A stretch of DNA of 64,000 nucleotides from assembly GCF_003710905.1 (NCBI RefSeq), contig NZ_RHHV01000005.1:248001-312000 (forward strand), read 5' to 3'. The translations under genes and the position numbers were made by a program. The notes under the pieces were generated by a model, which was not told where the DNA came from, searched no databases, and saw only the letters and a program-made list of their open reading frames with translations. Of the stretch, positions 1 to 8,921 are shown piece by piece (the stretch's first letter is position 1; each line of letters starts with the position of its first letter). This DNA comes from Brevibacillus parabrevis (GTDB lineage: Bacteria > Bacillota > Bacilli > Brevibacillales > Brevibacillaceae).

Positions 1-26
1 AAATGTTGGACAGGAGAGTGGCAAAT

Positions 27-1214
27 GTGCAAACACCTTTGGCGACAGCAATTGTTTTTGTGTACACGCTAAGCGGGATTACCGTGCTGGGATTGCTTGC
101 CTTGTTCGCACTGAAGCTGCGAAATTTATCGGCAGAGAAGCAGGCACGCATGTGCGAAGAAAAATACCGCGATTACTTCGTCTACTTGCAAGCTTACGGC
201 GAAGAGGAAGAACGCCTGAAGGTGCCCTACGGCGAGGTGACGCAAAAGGAAAAGCAGCTCATTCAAAAAAAGCTGTTTGAACTGATGGAACGCTTTACGG
301 GCGTCCATAGGCAGAAATTGATCCAGCTCTGCGAAGATATGGGACTCGTTGCACACGATCTCGAACGGCTGCGGAGCGGCTGGAAATGGACGCGAGTCGA
401 CGCCGCCTACAATTTGGGGGTCATGCGATCCGGCCAGGCAGCGCCTGATTTGCTCGTTCTGTTGCAAAAAAGCGGGGTAAACGATCCGAGCCTGTTCATC
501 TTTGCCAGGGCGATTGCCAAATGCGCCCGAGATGCGGAAGACCTGCGGCAGATGGCGGAGTATGTCGTGCGGATGAAAAAGAACGTTCACCAGCTCATTG
601 TCGACATGATCAGCGACTCGCAGCTGGACACGACTTCGTTTTATACCGAATGGATCCGCGACAAAAATCCGGAATTGGTCAAAATCGGGTTGATCGGCTT
701 CGCCGTGCACGCTCAGCTCGAACTGGAGCCGGGATTGTCCAGGCTGGCGCTCTCTGCTGACAAAGAGGTGCGGATCAAGGCCGTGAAGCTCATGTGCCGC
801 GACATCCGCTATTTGAACGACCAGACGATCAAAGACTTTTTGAACCACAAAGATTGGGAAATACGCGCCTTGATCGTCAAAGCAATCGGGGCGATGCAGC
901 TTGCGGACTATGTGCCCGCCCTGAAAAAAGCGGTTGGCGATGCCAACTGGTGGGTGCGGCATCACAGCGCCCGCAGCTTGACGCAGCTGCAAGCAAAAGG
1001 CTTTTCGGCTCTGTGCGACATATTGCGGGAAGAGGGCAGCAATCCGAAAAGCGAGATGGCTCAGCAAATTATCCAGGAAGAGCTGGAAAAAGCAGAGCGC
1101 AGCCTCGGTGGCGAGCCAAGCACAGAAAAGCTGTTGGATTACAATGAAAAGCTGCATTTGTACCGCAAGTCGTGCAAAAAAACCATTTCCACCGTTCAGG
1201 CGATGGAAGGATAA
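27..1214 (+). CDS. Membrane-anchored HEAT-repeat protein
   Basis: One hydrophobic segment (roughly residues 3-28) is followed by about 360 soluble residues rich in paired helices typical of HEAT repeats, for example IRALIVKAIGAMQLADYVPA and the WWVRHHSARSL stretch. HEAT arrays are protein-binding scaffolds, so a role in organising the adjacent synthase at the membrane is an inference. I chose the GTG at 27 because AGGAGAG at 12-18 lies 8 bases upstream. An in-frame ATG at 3 would add eight residues, and its binding site would lie outside the window. The next gene starts 17 bases after the stop, so this is an operon member. Upstream control is not visible. Confidence 0.8.
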   Translation: MQTPLATAIVFVYTLSGITVLGLLALFALKLRNLSAEKQARMCEEKYRDYFVYLQAYGEEEERLKVPYGEVTQKEKQLIQKKLFELMERFTGVHRQKLIQLCEDMGLVAHDLERLRSGWKWTRVDAAYNLGVMRSGQAAPDLLVLLQKSGVNDPSLFIFARAIAKCARDAEDLRQMAEYVVRMKKNVHQLIVDMISDSQLDTTSFYTEWIRDKNPELVKIGLIGFAVHAQLELEPGLSRLALSADKEVRIKAVKLMCRDIRYLNDQTIKDFLNHKDWEIRALIVKAIGAMQLADYVPALKKAVGDANWWVRHHSARSLTQLQAKGFSALCDILREEGSNPKSEMAQQIIQEELEKAERSLGGEPSTEKLLDYNEKLHLYRKSCKKTISTVQAMEG

Positions 1215-1231
1215 GCAGAAAGGAGGCCCGC

Positions 1232-2668
1232 ATGAGAGAGTTTTTGCTGTACTACGGAATGTTTGCCATCTACTACGTCATGGCGATCAATTCCTTGTAT
1301 TTTATCATCATGCTGTTTTCGTTCAAAAGCATCATGGGGATTTTGAAAAGCTCGATTTATTCGCGCTTCCAGGCATTGTCCGGCTCGGAGCACGTACCGC
1401 CGATTTCGATTCTCGTGCCTGCCTATAACGAAGAGCTGACAATCATTGAGAATGTGCGATCGCTGCTTGCGCTGAACTATCCGCGGTATGAGGTGATCGT
1501 GGTCAATGACGGCTCCAAGGATGATACTTTGCAAGTGTTGATCCAAGAGTTTTCCTTGACGATATCCAAACATTTGCCAGTTCAGCCGCTGCTGCACACT
1601 TCACAGGTCAGGGGCATTTACCACAACCCGGATTTCCCCAACTTGTACTTGATCGACAAAGAAAACGGGGGCAAAGCGGACTCGCTGAACGCCGGAATCA
1701 ATTTGTCGCACTATCCGCTGATCGCTTCGATTGATGCCGACTCGTTGCTGGAAAAAGATGCGCTCATTCGCATTGCCAAGGTGTACATGGAAAACCCGGA
1801 GGAAACCGTGGCGATCGGCGGCGACATTCGGATTGCCAACGGCTGCAAAATCGAGAACGGCGTGGTCAAAGAAATTCGCCTGCCGGACAAATTTTTGCCG
1901 ATGATGCAGTCGGTGGAATACTTGAAGGCGTTTCTCGGCGGACGCATCGGCTGGAGCGCGATCAACGGCCTGATCATCGTCTCGGGGGCGTTCGGCGTCT
2001 TCCGCAAAGACTACGTGGTCAAAGTCGGCGGCTATCGCGAGGGGTATCCGGGCGAGGACATGAACATCATCATCAAGCTGCACAAATACATGCTGGAAAA
2101 CAAGCTGCCGTACCGGGTAGCGTTTTGCCCGGACGCCGTCTGCTGGACGCAAGCGCCCGACTCGTTGAAAATTTTGGGCAGTCAGCGCCGCCGCTGGGGG
2201 CGGGGCAACCTGAAAAACATGATCGAATACGGCAAGCATATGGTACTGCGCCCGAAATACAAGCTGTTCGGGATGCTGACGCTGCCTTTCAACATTTTGT
2301 TTGAGACATTGAATCCGTATTTCCGCATTACGGGACTGCTGGCGCTGATCGGCTATACGCTTTTGGACATGACGAACAGCCACGTTCTTCTGATTTACGG
2401 CTTGCTCAACGTGCTGTACGGCGTACTGCTCGGCATCGGGTCCCTGTTGCTAGAGGAAATCGCATTTCGACGCTATCCCCGTTTTCAGGACATCGTCAAA
2501 ATGCTTTTCTATACCATACTCATGTTTTTCGGCTATCGGCAAATCGGCGTCATCTGGAGATTCCTCGGACACATTGAATATTTGCGGAACAACAATTCGT
2601 GGGGAACGATGACCCGGACGAGCTGGCAGTCGAAAAGCAATAAAAACATTTCCAGTCTGGAGGCTTGA
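1232..2668 (+). CDS. Membrane GT2 processive glycosyltransferase
   Basis: A 478-residue family 2 glycosyltransferase of the cellulose/chitin/hyaluronan synthase type. Visible are one N-terminal membrane segment (about 10-32), the nucleotide-sugar fold with VNDGS at 91-95, DAD at 168-170, the catalytic GED at 274-276, the QRRRW product-binding motif at 318-322, and several C-terminal membrane helices. Such enzymes polymerise UDP-sugars and extrude the chain. The gene sits between a HEAT protein and genes for UDP-GlcNAc synthesis and oxidation, which suggests an amino-sugar polymer, although the polymer cannot be read from sequence. Start ATG 1232 follows AAAGGAGG; a longer reading from 1172 has no binding site. 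Confidence 0.92.
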   Translation: MREFLLYYGMFAIYYVMAINSLYFIIMLFSFKSIMGILKSSIYSRFQALSGSEHVPPISILVPAYNEELTIIENVRSLLALNYPRYEVIVVNDGSKDDTLQVLIQEFSLTISKHLPVQPLLHTSQVRGIYHNPDFPNLYLIDKENGGKADSLNAGINLSHYPLIASIDADSLLEKDALIRIAKVYMENPEETVAIGGDIRIANGCKIENGVVKEIRLPDKFLPMMQSVEYLKAFLGGRIGWSAINGLIIVSGAFGVFRKDYVVKVGGYREGYPGEDMNIIIKLHKYMLENKLPYRVAFCPDAVCWTQAPDSLKILGSQRRRWGRGNLKNMIEYGKHMVLRPKYKLFGMLTLPFNILFETLNPYFRITGLLALIGYTLLDMTNSHVLLIYGLLNVLYGVLLGIGSLLLEEIAFRRYPRFQDIVKMLFYTILMFFGYRQIGVIWRFLGHIEYLRNNNSWGTMTRTSWQSKSNKNISSLEA

Positions 2669-2670
2669 TC

Positions 2671-3462
2671 ATGAGTAATCTCGTACCTGCTTTTTATGAG
2701 CTTCTGAGCAAAATGGAAGAGCGAAGCGTGGCGTGCGGCGTCATTTTGGCTGCTTGCAAAAACGTTTCGGCGGAGTCGCTGGAGCTGGTCAAACGGGACA
2801 TGGAGGCACAGCTAAAAGACGGGCTTACGTTGCATGCCGCATACGACAAAAACAAGCAAATTCTCGGTATTTTGCTAGAACAGAAGAAACTGGCAGATAC
2901 CCATTTTTACGCCCTGCAAATCAGGGATTACATGCTCTCGCGCAAGCTGCTGACTGGCGGCATGTACATCGCCAGCTTCCCGGAAAGCTCCCGTTCCACA
3001 GCGCAAATGCTGATGCGAATGATCCAGGAAATGAAGGAGCAGAGCGAGCCGGGCAGCATCAGCGTATACGAGCAGCACGGCAATCAGAGACAGCAGGAGC
3101 AGGCGAGCATCTTGCTCGTCAATCCGGATGAGACGGTCAACGAGTTTTTGCGCATCTATTTGCAGCGCAAAGGCTACCAGATCACGGTCGCCCACGATGG
3201 AGGAGACGGCGTGGAAAAGCTGCGCCAGGCCGCTTTTGATCTCGTCATTACCGATCTGAATTTGCCTGTATTAAACGGCTACCAGCTGATGGAAAAAATT
3301 CGCCACCTCGGTCAGGAAGCGATGAGCAAAATCATGGTGCTGACGGACAAAAAGCTGGAAGAAGACGTGCAAAAATCGTTTGCCCTCGGGGCGTCCGACT
3401 ACATGACGAAGCCATTTTCGCCAGTAGAGCTGGAAGCCAGAGTCAAGCGCTTGATTTCATAA
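2671..3462 (+). CDS. Receiver-domain protein with unknown N-terminal half
   Basis: 263 residues. Positions 1 to about 140 are helical and resemble nothing I recognise. From about 148 to the end there is a response-regulator receiver domain with the phosphoacceptor in ITDLNLP (D195), the conserved threonine in VLTDK, and lysine in TKPF (K247). The acidic pair is represented by NPDE, so the usual DD is partly altered. There is no DNA-binding output domain, so it probably acts through protein contacts. Start ATG 2671 lies 7 bases after GGAGG and 2 bases after the synthase stop, so translation is probably coupled. No histidine kinase is adjacent. Confidence 0.85.
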   Translation: MSNLVPAFYELLSKMEERSVACGVILAACKNVSAESLELVKRDMEAQLKDGLTLHAAYDKNKQILGILLEQKKLADTHFYALQIRDYMLSRKLLTGGMYIASFPESSRSTAQMLMRMIQEMKEQSEPGSISVYEQHGNQRQQEQASILLVNPDETVNEFLRIYLQRKGYQITVAHDGGDGVEKLRQAAFDLVITDLNLPVLNGYQLMEKIRHLGQEAMSKIMVLTDKKLEEDVQKSFALGASDYMTKPFSPVELEARVKRLIS

Positions 3463-3484
3463 AGAAAAAGGGAGAGAAACCGGG

Positions 3485-4846
3485 ATGACTAGATACGAGG
3501 AGCTACAGAAAAAAATTGCCGACAAAACAGCGAGAATCGGCGTAATTGGACTTGGCTACGTCGGGCTGCCGCTCGCAGTGGAAATTGTGAAAAGCGGGTA
3601 CACCGTAGTAGGAATTGATTTGCACGAAGGAAAAATCGAGAGCTTGAAAAACGGACAGTCCTACGTCCAGGACATCGCCAATGAAACGTTGCAGGAGTGC
3701 CTGGCAACCGAGCGCTTTTTGCCAACGAGCGAATATCGCGTCATCGGGGAGCTGGACGCGATCAGCATTTGCGTTCCGACGCCGCTCAGTCCGAATCAGG
3801 ACCCGGACACGTCCTACATCACGAATGTCGTGGAACAAATTAAAACGTACATGCGACAAGGGCTGCTCATCACTCTGGAGAGCACGACGTATCCGGGAAC
3901 GACCGACGAGCTGATCGGACGCGAGCTGGAGAAGCTCGGCTATGTCACAGGTGTCGACTTTTTCCTTTGCTACTCGCCGGAGCGGGTCGATCCGGGCAAT
4001 CGCAAGTTCAACACGTACAACACGCCGAAAATTATCGGAGGGACAACGGAGCGTTGCATCGAGCTGGGAACGCTGTTGTACGGCAATCTGGTCAAAACAG
4101 TGGTTCCTGTCTCCTCGCCAAAAGTGGCGGAAATGTCCAAGCTTTTGGAAAACACGTTTCGCAGCGTCAACATCGCGTTCATGAATGAAATGGCGATGAT
4201 GTGCGACAGAATGGGCATCAACGTCTGGGAGGTAATCAAGGCCGCATCGACCAAGCCATTCGGGTTCATGCCGTTTTATCCGGGACCTGGGATCGGTGGG
4301 CATTGCATACCGCTCGATCCGATGTATCTGTCTTGGAAAGCAAAAGGCTATCGCTTCCACAGCCAGTTCATCGAAATTGCCCAATCGATCAACGACAATA
4401 TGCCAGACTACGTGCTGAACAAGACGGCACAAGTGCTGAACATTTACGCCAAGGCGATCAACAGCTCGCGCATCCTCATTTTGGGCATGGCCTACAAGCC
4501 GGATATCGACGATCTGCGCGAGTCCCCGGGCCTGGAAATTTACGAGCTGTTCAAAAAGAGCGGTGCGCAGGTGGACTATTTCGATCCGTACGCGCAAAGC
4601 TTCCTCGACAAAAAGGGGCAAGTTGTTTCTTCCATTAATAATGACTACGACTTGTTCAAAACGTACGATTGCATGGTGCTCATCACCAACCACAAATGCT
4701 TTGATTATCAGGAGCTGGCTGATTTGGGCATCGCGATTATCGATACACGCAATGCCTTCGACGGAATCAAGAATCCGAATGTGTATCGCATCGGCACCTC
4801 GGTAGCGATCCAGGAGGAAAAACAGATTGTAAGCTTGCTGGCGTAA
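3485..4846 (+). CDS. UDP-N-acetyl-D-glucosamine 6-dehydrogenase family
   Basis: 453-residue NAD-dependent nucleotide-sugar dehydrogenase. The Rossmann motif GVIGLGYVGLP is at 19-29, the second-domain signature YSPERVDPG is near 163-171, and the catalytic cysteine is in GGHCIPLDP (C274). The GPGIGGHCIPLDPMYLSWKA form resembles WbpA-type enzymes, which oxidise UDP-GlcNAc to its uronate, more than TuaD-type UDP-glucose dehydrogenases. That assignment is by motif memory, so UDP-glucose or UDP-ManNAc remain possible substrates. It would turn the product of the neighbouring GlmS and GlmU-like genes into an acidic donor for the GT2 synthase. Confidence 0.85.
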   Translation: MTRYEELQKKIADKTARIGVIGLGYVGLPLAVEIVKSGYTVVGIDLHEGKIESLKNGQSYVQDIANETLQECLATERFLPTSEYRVIGELDAISICVPTPLSPNQDPDTSYITNVVEQIKTYMRQGLLITLESTTYPGTTDELIGRELEKLGYVTGVDFFLCYSPERVDPGNRKFNTYNTPKIIGGTTERCIELGTLLYGNLVKTVVPVSSPKVAEMSKLLENTFRSVNIAFMNEMAMMCDRMGINVWEVIKAASTKPFGFMPFYPGPGIGGHCIPLDPMYLSWKAKGYRFHSQFIEIAQSINDNMPDYVLNKTAQVLNIYAKAINSSRILILGMAYKPDIDDLRESPGLEIYELFKKSGAQVDYFDPYAQSFLDKKGQVVSSINNDYDLFKTYDCMVLITNHKCFDYQELADLGIAIIDTRNAFDGIKNPNVYRIGTSVAIQEEKQIVSLLA

Positions 4847-4880
4847 ACAGCGCCGGGCAACAGAAGGAGGAGTTACGAAC

Positions 4881-6713
4881 ATGTGCGGAATCATGGGATA
4901 CATCGGGTACAGACAAGCACAACCCATTTTGATCAACGGCCTGAAAAAGCTGGAATACAGAGGCTATGACTCGGCTGGCATCGCGATTTGCGATGGAGAG
5001 TCTATCGCCGTGCGCAAGGCGAAAGGAAGAATCGATGCGCTGGTGCAAAAGACCGAGCAATCCGGGCTATCCGGCTCCATCGGCATCGGGCACACGCGCT
5101 GGGCTACGCACGGGCGTCCTTCCGATGAAAATTCACATCCTCACTTGGATGCGACCAACAAGTTTTCGATTGTCCACAACGGCATTATCGAAAACTACCT
5201 GGAGATCAAGCAGGAGCTGATCGAGCAGGGTGTCGCGTTTCGCTCGGAGACAGACACGGAAGTGATCGCCCACCTGCTGGCGCGGGAATACGCTGGCGAT
5301 CTGGTCGCGGCGGTACGCGCAGTGGCAGGGAAAATTCGCGGAGCGTTTGCTCTCGGAGTCATGTCGGAATACGAACCAGACAAGCTCGTCGCGGTACGCG
5401 TGGCGAGTCCGCTGATCATCGGAGTGGGGGAGAACGAGAATTTTATCGGCTCTGACATTCCCGCTATTCTGGAGCATACGCGCGATGTGTACGTTTTGGA
5501 GGACGGCGATCTGGCTGTGCTGACGAGTGATTCTGTGCGGGTCATGAGCCTTTTGACAGACGATCCTGTCAAGCGCGAACTCGTCCGCATTGACTGGGAC
5601 AAGGAGCAGGCGGAAAAAGACGGGTACGCCCATTACATGGAAAAGGAAATCCATGAGCAGCCGCGCGCTCTGCGCAATACGATGACAGGGCGGATCGACG
5701 AGACAGGACAGAAGGTTATTTTTCCTAATCTTCAGTTATCGTCTCGATCTGTCAAGCAAATCGAGAAAATATACATCGTCGCATGCGGCACCGCCTATCA
5801 CGCGGGCTTGATCGGCAAGCACGTCATCGAGAGTCTTGCCCAAATCCCGGTCGAGGTGGATGTCGCTTCCGAGTTCCGCTACCGCCGACCGTTGTTTGCG
5901 AAAAATACGTTGACGATTGCCGTCAGCCAGTCCGGGGAAACGGCGGATACGCTCGCTGCCATGCGAGAGGCGAAGCGCAACGGATCGGCTGTCCTCGCCA
6001 TCACCAACGTGGTCGGCAGCTCGATTGCCCGTGAAGCAGACGATGTGATCACGACCAATGCCGGGCCAGAAATCGCCGTCGCTTCCACGAAAGCGTACAC
6101 TTCCCAGCTGATCGCCTTTTATTTGTGGGGAATGTATTTGGCGCAACAAAAAGCGACGATGGCCCCGCAAGAGATTGCTGCGCTGCTCGGGAAGCTGAAA
6201 GAGTTGCCAGAGCAAGTCGCAGAGATTTTGACCCATGCCAAGCAGTTGCGGCATTTTGCCGAGTCGATCAAGGACGAGCGCCAGTTGTTTTTCATCGGGC
6301 GCGGAATCGACTTCGCCGTTTCCATGGAAGGCTCGCTCAAGCTCAAGGAAATCTCCTACATCCACTCCGAGGCGTACGCGGCGGGAGAGTTGAAGCACGG
6401 CACTTTGGCCTTGATCGAAGAAGGGACGCGGGTGATCGCGCTGTCCACGCAGGACGCGCTGCATGAGAAAATGATCAGCAACATTACGGAAGTAAAAGCG
6501 CGCGGCGCCAACGTGCTCGGCATTACGCACGAAGACCACCTCGACTTGCACCGGACAGTGGATGATGTGTGCCTGATTCCGAAGACAGATGCGCTGCTCT
6601 CCCCTGTGCTTAGCGTCATTCCGCTACAGCTCATCGCTTACTACACGTCAGTCGTCTTGGGCAATGATGTAGACCGTCCACGCAATTTGGCCAAAAGTGT
6701 AACAGTTGAGTAG
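4881..6713 (+). CDS. glmS: Glucosamine-6-phosphate synthase (isomerizing)
   Basis: Full-length 610-residue GlmS makes glucosamine-6-phosphate from fructose-6-phosphate and glutamine. MCGIMGYIG at the N terminus supplies the Cys2 nucleophile of the glutaminase domain (about 1-220). Two SIS domains follow, and the tail DRPRNLAKSVTVE is the usual C terminus. AAGGAGG precedes ATG 4881. Only 34 bases separate it from the upstream dehydrogenase, so the glmS ribozyme that normally precedes the housekeeping gene in Gram-positive bacteria cannot fit. I infer a second, operon-dedicated copy whose expression follows the polysaccharide genes. Confidence 0.95.
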   Translation: MCGIMGYIGYRQAQPILINGLKKLEYRGYDSAGIAICDGESIAVRKAKGRIDALVQKTEQSGLSGSIGIGHTRWATHGRPSDENSHPHLDATNKFSIVHNGIIENYLEIKQELIEQGVAFRSETDTEVIAHLLAREYAGDLVAAVRAVAGKIRGAFALGVMSEYEPDKLVAVRVASPLIIGVGENENFIGSDIPAILEHTRDVYVLEDGDLAVLTSDSVRVMSLLTDDPVKRELVRIDWDKEQAEKDGYAHYMEKEIHEQPRALRNTMTGRIDETGQKVIFPNLQLSSRSVKQIEKIYIVACGTAYHAGLIGKHVIESLAQIPVEVDVASEFRYRRPLFAKNTLTIAVSQSGETADTLAAMREAKRNGSAVLAITNVVGSSIAREADDVITTNAGPEIAVASTKAYTSQLIAFYLWGMYLAQQKATMAPQEIAALLGKLKELPEQVAEILTHAKQLRHFAESIKDERQLFFIGRGIDFAVSMEGSLKLKEISYIHSEAYAAGELKHGTLALIEEGTRVIALSTQDALHEKMISNITEVKARGANVLGITHEDHLDLHRTVDDVCLIPKTDALLSPVLSVIPLQLIAYYTSVVLGNDVDRPRNLAKSVTVE

Positions 6714-6770
6714 GCTGATCCGTCCATGGTTAAGAACCACAATACGGGACTGACTGGGAGGAACGAGCGA

Positions 6771-6977
6771 ATGAGCACCTCGAAGCCGGAGTTGAATCAG
6801 GAAGTATTGCTTGCGATCATGCTCCAAGCCTATCAGCTGGGCGTGCAGAGGAAAGATGTTGATTTGAACATGATGATCCACACATTGACGTATGAATTGA
6901 AACCGTATTTGGAACCACAAATCCAGCAAGGCCCGCTTGCATCCAGTCAAGGGGCCAAAGTGGAGGCGACAGGATGA
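6771..6977 (+). CDS. Small conserved-context protein of unknown function
   Basis: 68 residues, mostly predicted helix, with a hydrophobic middle (EVLLAIMLQAYQLGVQRKDV) but no convincing membrane segment or signal peptide. Start ATG 6771 lies 8 bases after GGGAGGA; an upstream in-frame ATG at 6726 has no binding site. Its stop overlaps the start of the GlmU-like gene as ATGA, so the two are translationally coupled. I do not recognise the family. Position between GlmS and GlmU-like suggests a partner or regulator of amino-sugar synthesis, but that is only context. Confidence 0.7.
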   Translation: MSTSKPELNQEVLLAIMLQAYQLGVQRKDVDLNMMIHTLTYELKPYLEPQIQQGPLASSQGAKVEATG

Positions 6978-7996
6978 ACATACACGCAGTAGTGCTTGCA
7001 GCAGGAAAAGGCACCCGAATGAACTCATCGCTCTACAAAGTGATGCATCCGCTGTGCGGAAAGCCGATGATTGAGCATGTTGTCGATGCGCTTGTTCCAT
7101 TGGCATTGCGAAATCTGGTAGTGATCGTCGGCCACGGAGCGGAAGCGGTGAAAGAGCAGTTGGGCAACCGCGTGCAGTACGCCTTGCAAAAAGAGCAGCT
7201 TGGCACAGCGCACGCCCTCTGGATGAGCAGCGGCATTCTCGGGGAGCAAGAAGGTGTAACGATTGTCCTGAACGGCGATACACCTCTCGTCCAGAGCGAA
7301 ACATTGCAGGAGCTGCTCGACTGCCATCAGGCCAAACAGGCTGCGGCCACCGTGCTGACCGCCGTCGTGGACAACCCGACAGGCTACGGGAGAATTATCC
7401 GCGATGAGAATGGAGCCGTCCGCAAAATCGTCGAGGAGAAAGACGCGACGCTGGGACAAAAAAAGGTGAACGAAATCAGCACGGGAATTTTTTGCTTCGA
7501 CAACCGGAAGCTGTTTGCCACTCTCCCGCACGTTTCCAACGAGAACGCCCAAGGTGAATATTACTTGCCGGACGTCCTCGCATTGTTGCAGGAGCAAGGC
7601 GAGCTGGTGGCTGCATCGGTGGCAGCGGATGCGGAAGAAGGCGCGGGAGTCAACGACCGGGTGCAGCTCGCCTACATGGAGCAGCTCATGCGCAAGCGGA
7701 TCAACGAGCGCCACATGCGCAGAGGGGTAACGATGGTTGATCCCAACGCCACCTATATCGATTCTACCGTGACGATTGGCCGTGACACGGTGCTCTATCC
7801 CGGCACCGTTTTGCTGGGACAAACCCGGATCGGGGAAGGCTGCCAGATTGGGCCGCATGCCCAGGTAAAAGACATGAATATCGAGGATTACACGAGAGTT
7901 CCGCCATTTTCGGCGTTTGACGGGAACAGGCACACAGACAGGGCATTGGCATATGCAGGGGCGGCGACAAGCGGGCAGAGCTACGAGCAGAAATGA
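6974..7996 (+). CDS. GlmU-like nucleotidyltransferase, shortened acetyltransferase half
   Basis: 340 residues against about 455 for normal GlmU. The uridylyltransferase domain is complete: LAAGKGTRM at 8-16, HPLCGKPMIEHV, the NGDTPLV metal site near 97-103, and the EISTGIF stretch. The left-handed beta-helix that acetylates glucosamine-1-phosphate is cut to about 85 residues, with only a few hexapeptide turns (DSTVTIGRDTVLYPGTVLLG). I expect UDP-GlcNAc pyrophosphorylase activity without acetyltransferase activity. Start and stop overlap both neighbours by four bases (ATGA). The stop is natural within the operon, so this looks like a stable short form rather than a frameshift. Confidence 0.88.
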   Translation: MNIHAVVLAAGKGTRMNSSLYKVMHPLCGKPMIEHVVDALVPLALRNLVVIVGHGAEAVKEQLGNRVQYALQKEQLGTAHALWMSSGILGEQEGVTIVLNGDTPLVQSETLQELLDCHQAKQAAATVLTAVVDNPTGYGRIIRDENGAVRKIVEEKDATLGQKKVNEISTGIFCFDNRKLFATLPHVSNENAQGEYYLPDVLALLQEQGELVAASVAADAEEGAGVNDRVQLAYMEQLMRKRINERHMRRGVTMVDPNATYIDSTVTIGRDTVLYPGTVLLGQTRIGEGCQIGPHAQVKDMNIEDYTRVPPFSAFDGNRHTDRALAYAGAATSGQSYEQK

Positions 7997-8916
7997 TGCG
8001 CGCACTACGCAAATACGGCCCGCTCTGGGCAGGCGTTGCGCTGCTCGTGGCAGCCTCCATTCTCATGCTCACACTCGCAAATCAAACCCGTCAAGCCCTG
8101 ACGACAGCTACCTGGATATGGGATGCCAAACAGATCGAGACACAGACCGACGAAATGATCGACTTCGCCAGGCAAAATGAGATCAATCTGATTTACCTGC
8201 ACATTGAACCGACTGCGGTTGCTCCGCACACGTACCGCTCCTTCGTCCGCAAAGCGGGACAGGCTGGCATTTTGGTGGAGGCGCTTGGCGGCGATCCCAA
8301 CTGGGCGCTGACCAAGAATCGCCAAAGTATCGATGAGCTGATCTCCTGGGTGAAGGCGTACAACAAGCAGGCGAAGGCAAACGAACGCTTCTCAGGCATC
8401 CATGTCGACATCGAGCCGTATTTGCTGCCGGACTGGAAGGAATCCCGGCAAGAAGTCGTCCGGGAGTGGCTGAAAAATGTTACATACTTGGTGGCTGAGA
8501 CGAAAAAAGACACCGATTTGACGGTCAGCGCGGACTTGCCGTTCTGGATCGACTCCGTGTCGGTTCCGGGGAGCGAAGAAAAAGTGAGCAACTGGATGGT
8601 GGAACGGCTCGACAGCATCACGCTCATGGCGTACCGCAATCGTGCCGAGGGGAACAACGGCATTGTGGAGCTTGTCAAAAAGATCGTCGCCGATGCCAAT
8701 TCCCGAAAAAAAGGCTCCGTCATCGTCGGGGTCAACATCATGGAATCGGCGGAAGGCGCACATGTCAGCTTTTTTGCTGACGGCCCGACGGAGATGAAAA
8801 ACCAGCTGGTCATTTTGCAAGAAGTGCTGTCAGACAATCCTGCCTTCGCGGGAAGCGCCATTCACGACTACGAAAGCTGGAAGCAAAGTATAGAAGCCAA
8901 CGAGAGGAGTAGCTAA
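7993..8916 (+). CDS. Membrane-anchored TIM-barrel hydrolase-like protein, single domain
   Basis: 307 residues: a signal-anchor (about 10-29) followed by one domain of about 260 residues beginning at TATWIWDAKQ. The pattern of short hydrophobic strands and the acidic strand end FSGIHVDIEPY recall glycoside-hydrolase TIM barrels such as GH18, where D and E at this place are catalytic. Other shared blocks are GGDPNWAL, ISWVKAYN and SITLMAYR. The same domain occurs twice in the next gene. I do not recognise a named family. Location after a polysaccharide synthase suggests trimming, release or binding of the polymer outside the membrane. The start overlaps the upstream stop as ATGA. Confidence 0.75.
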   Translation: MMRALRKYGPLWAGVALLVAASILMLTLANQTRQALTTATWIWDAKQIETQTDEMIDFARQNEINLIYLHIEPTAVAPHTYRSFVRKAGQAGILVEALGGDPNWALTKNRQSIDELISWVKAYNKQAKANERFSGIHVDIEPYLLPDWKESRQEVVREWLKNVTYLVAETKKDTDLTVSADLPFWIDSVSVPGSEEKVSNWMVERLDSITLMAYRNRAEGNNGIVELVKKIVADANSRKKGSVIVGVNIMESAEGAHVSFFADGPTEMKNQLVILQEVLSDNPAFAGSAIHDYESWKQSIEANERSS

Positions 8917-8921
8917 CATAC

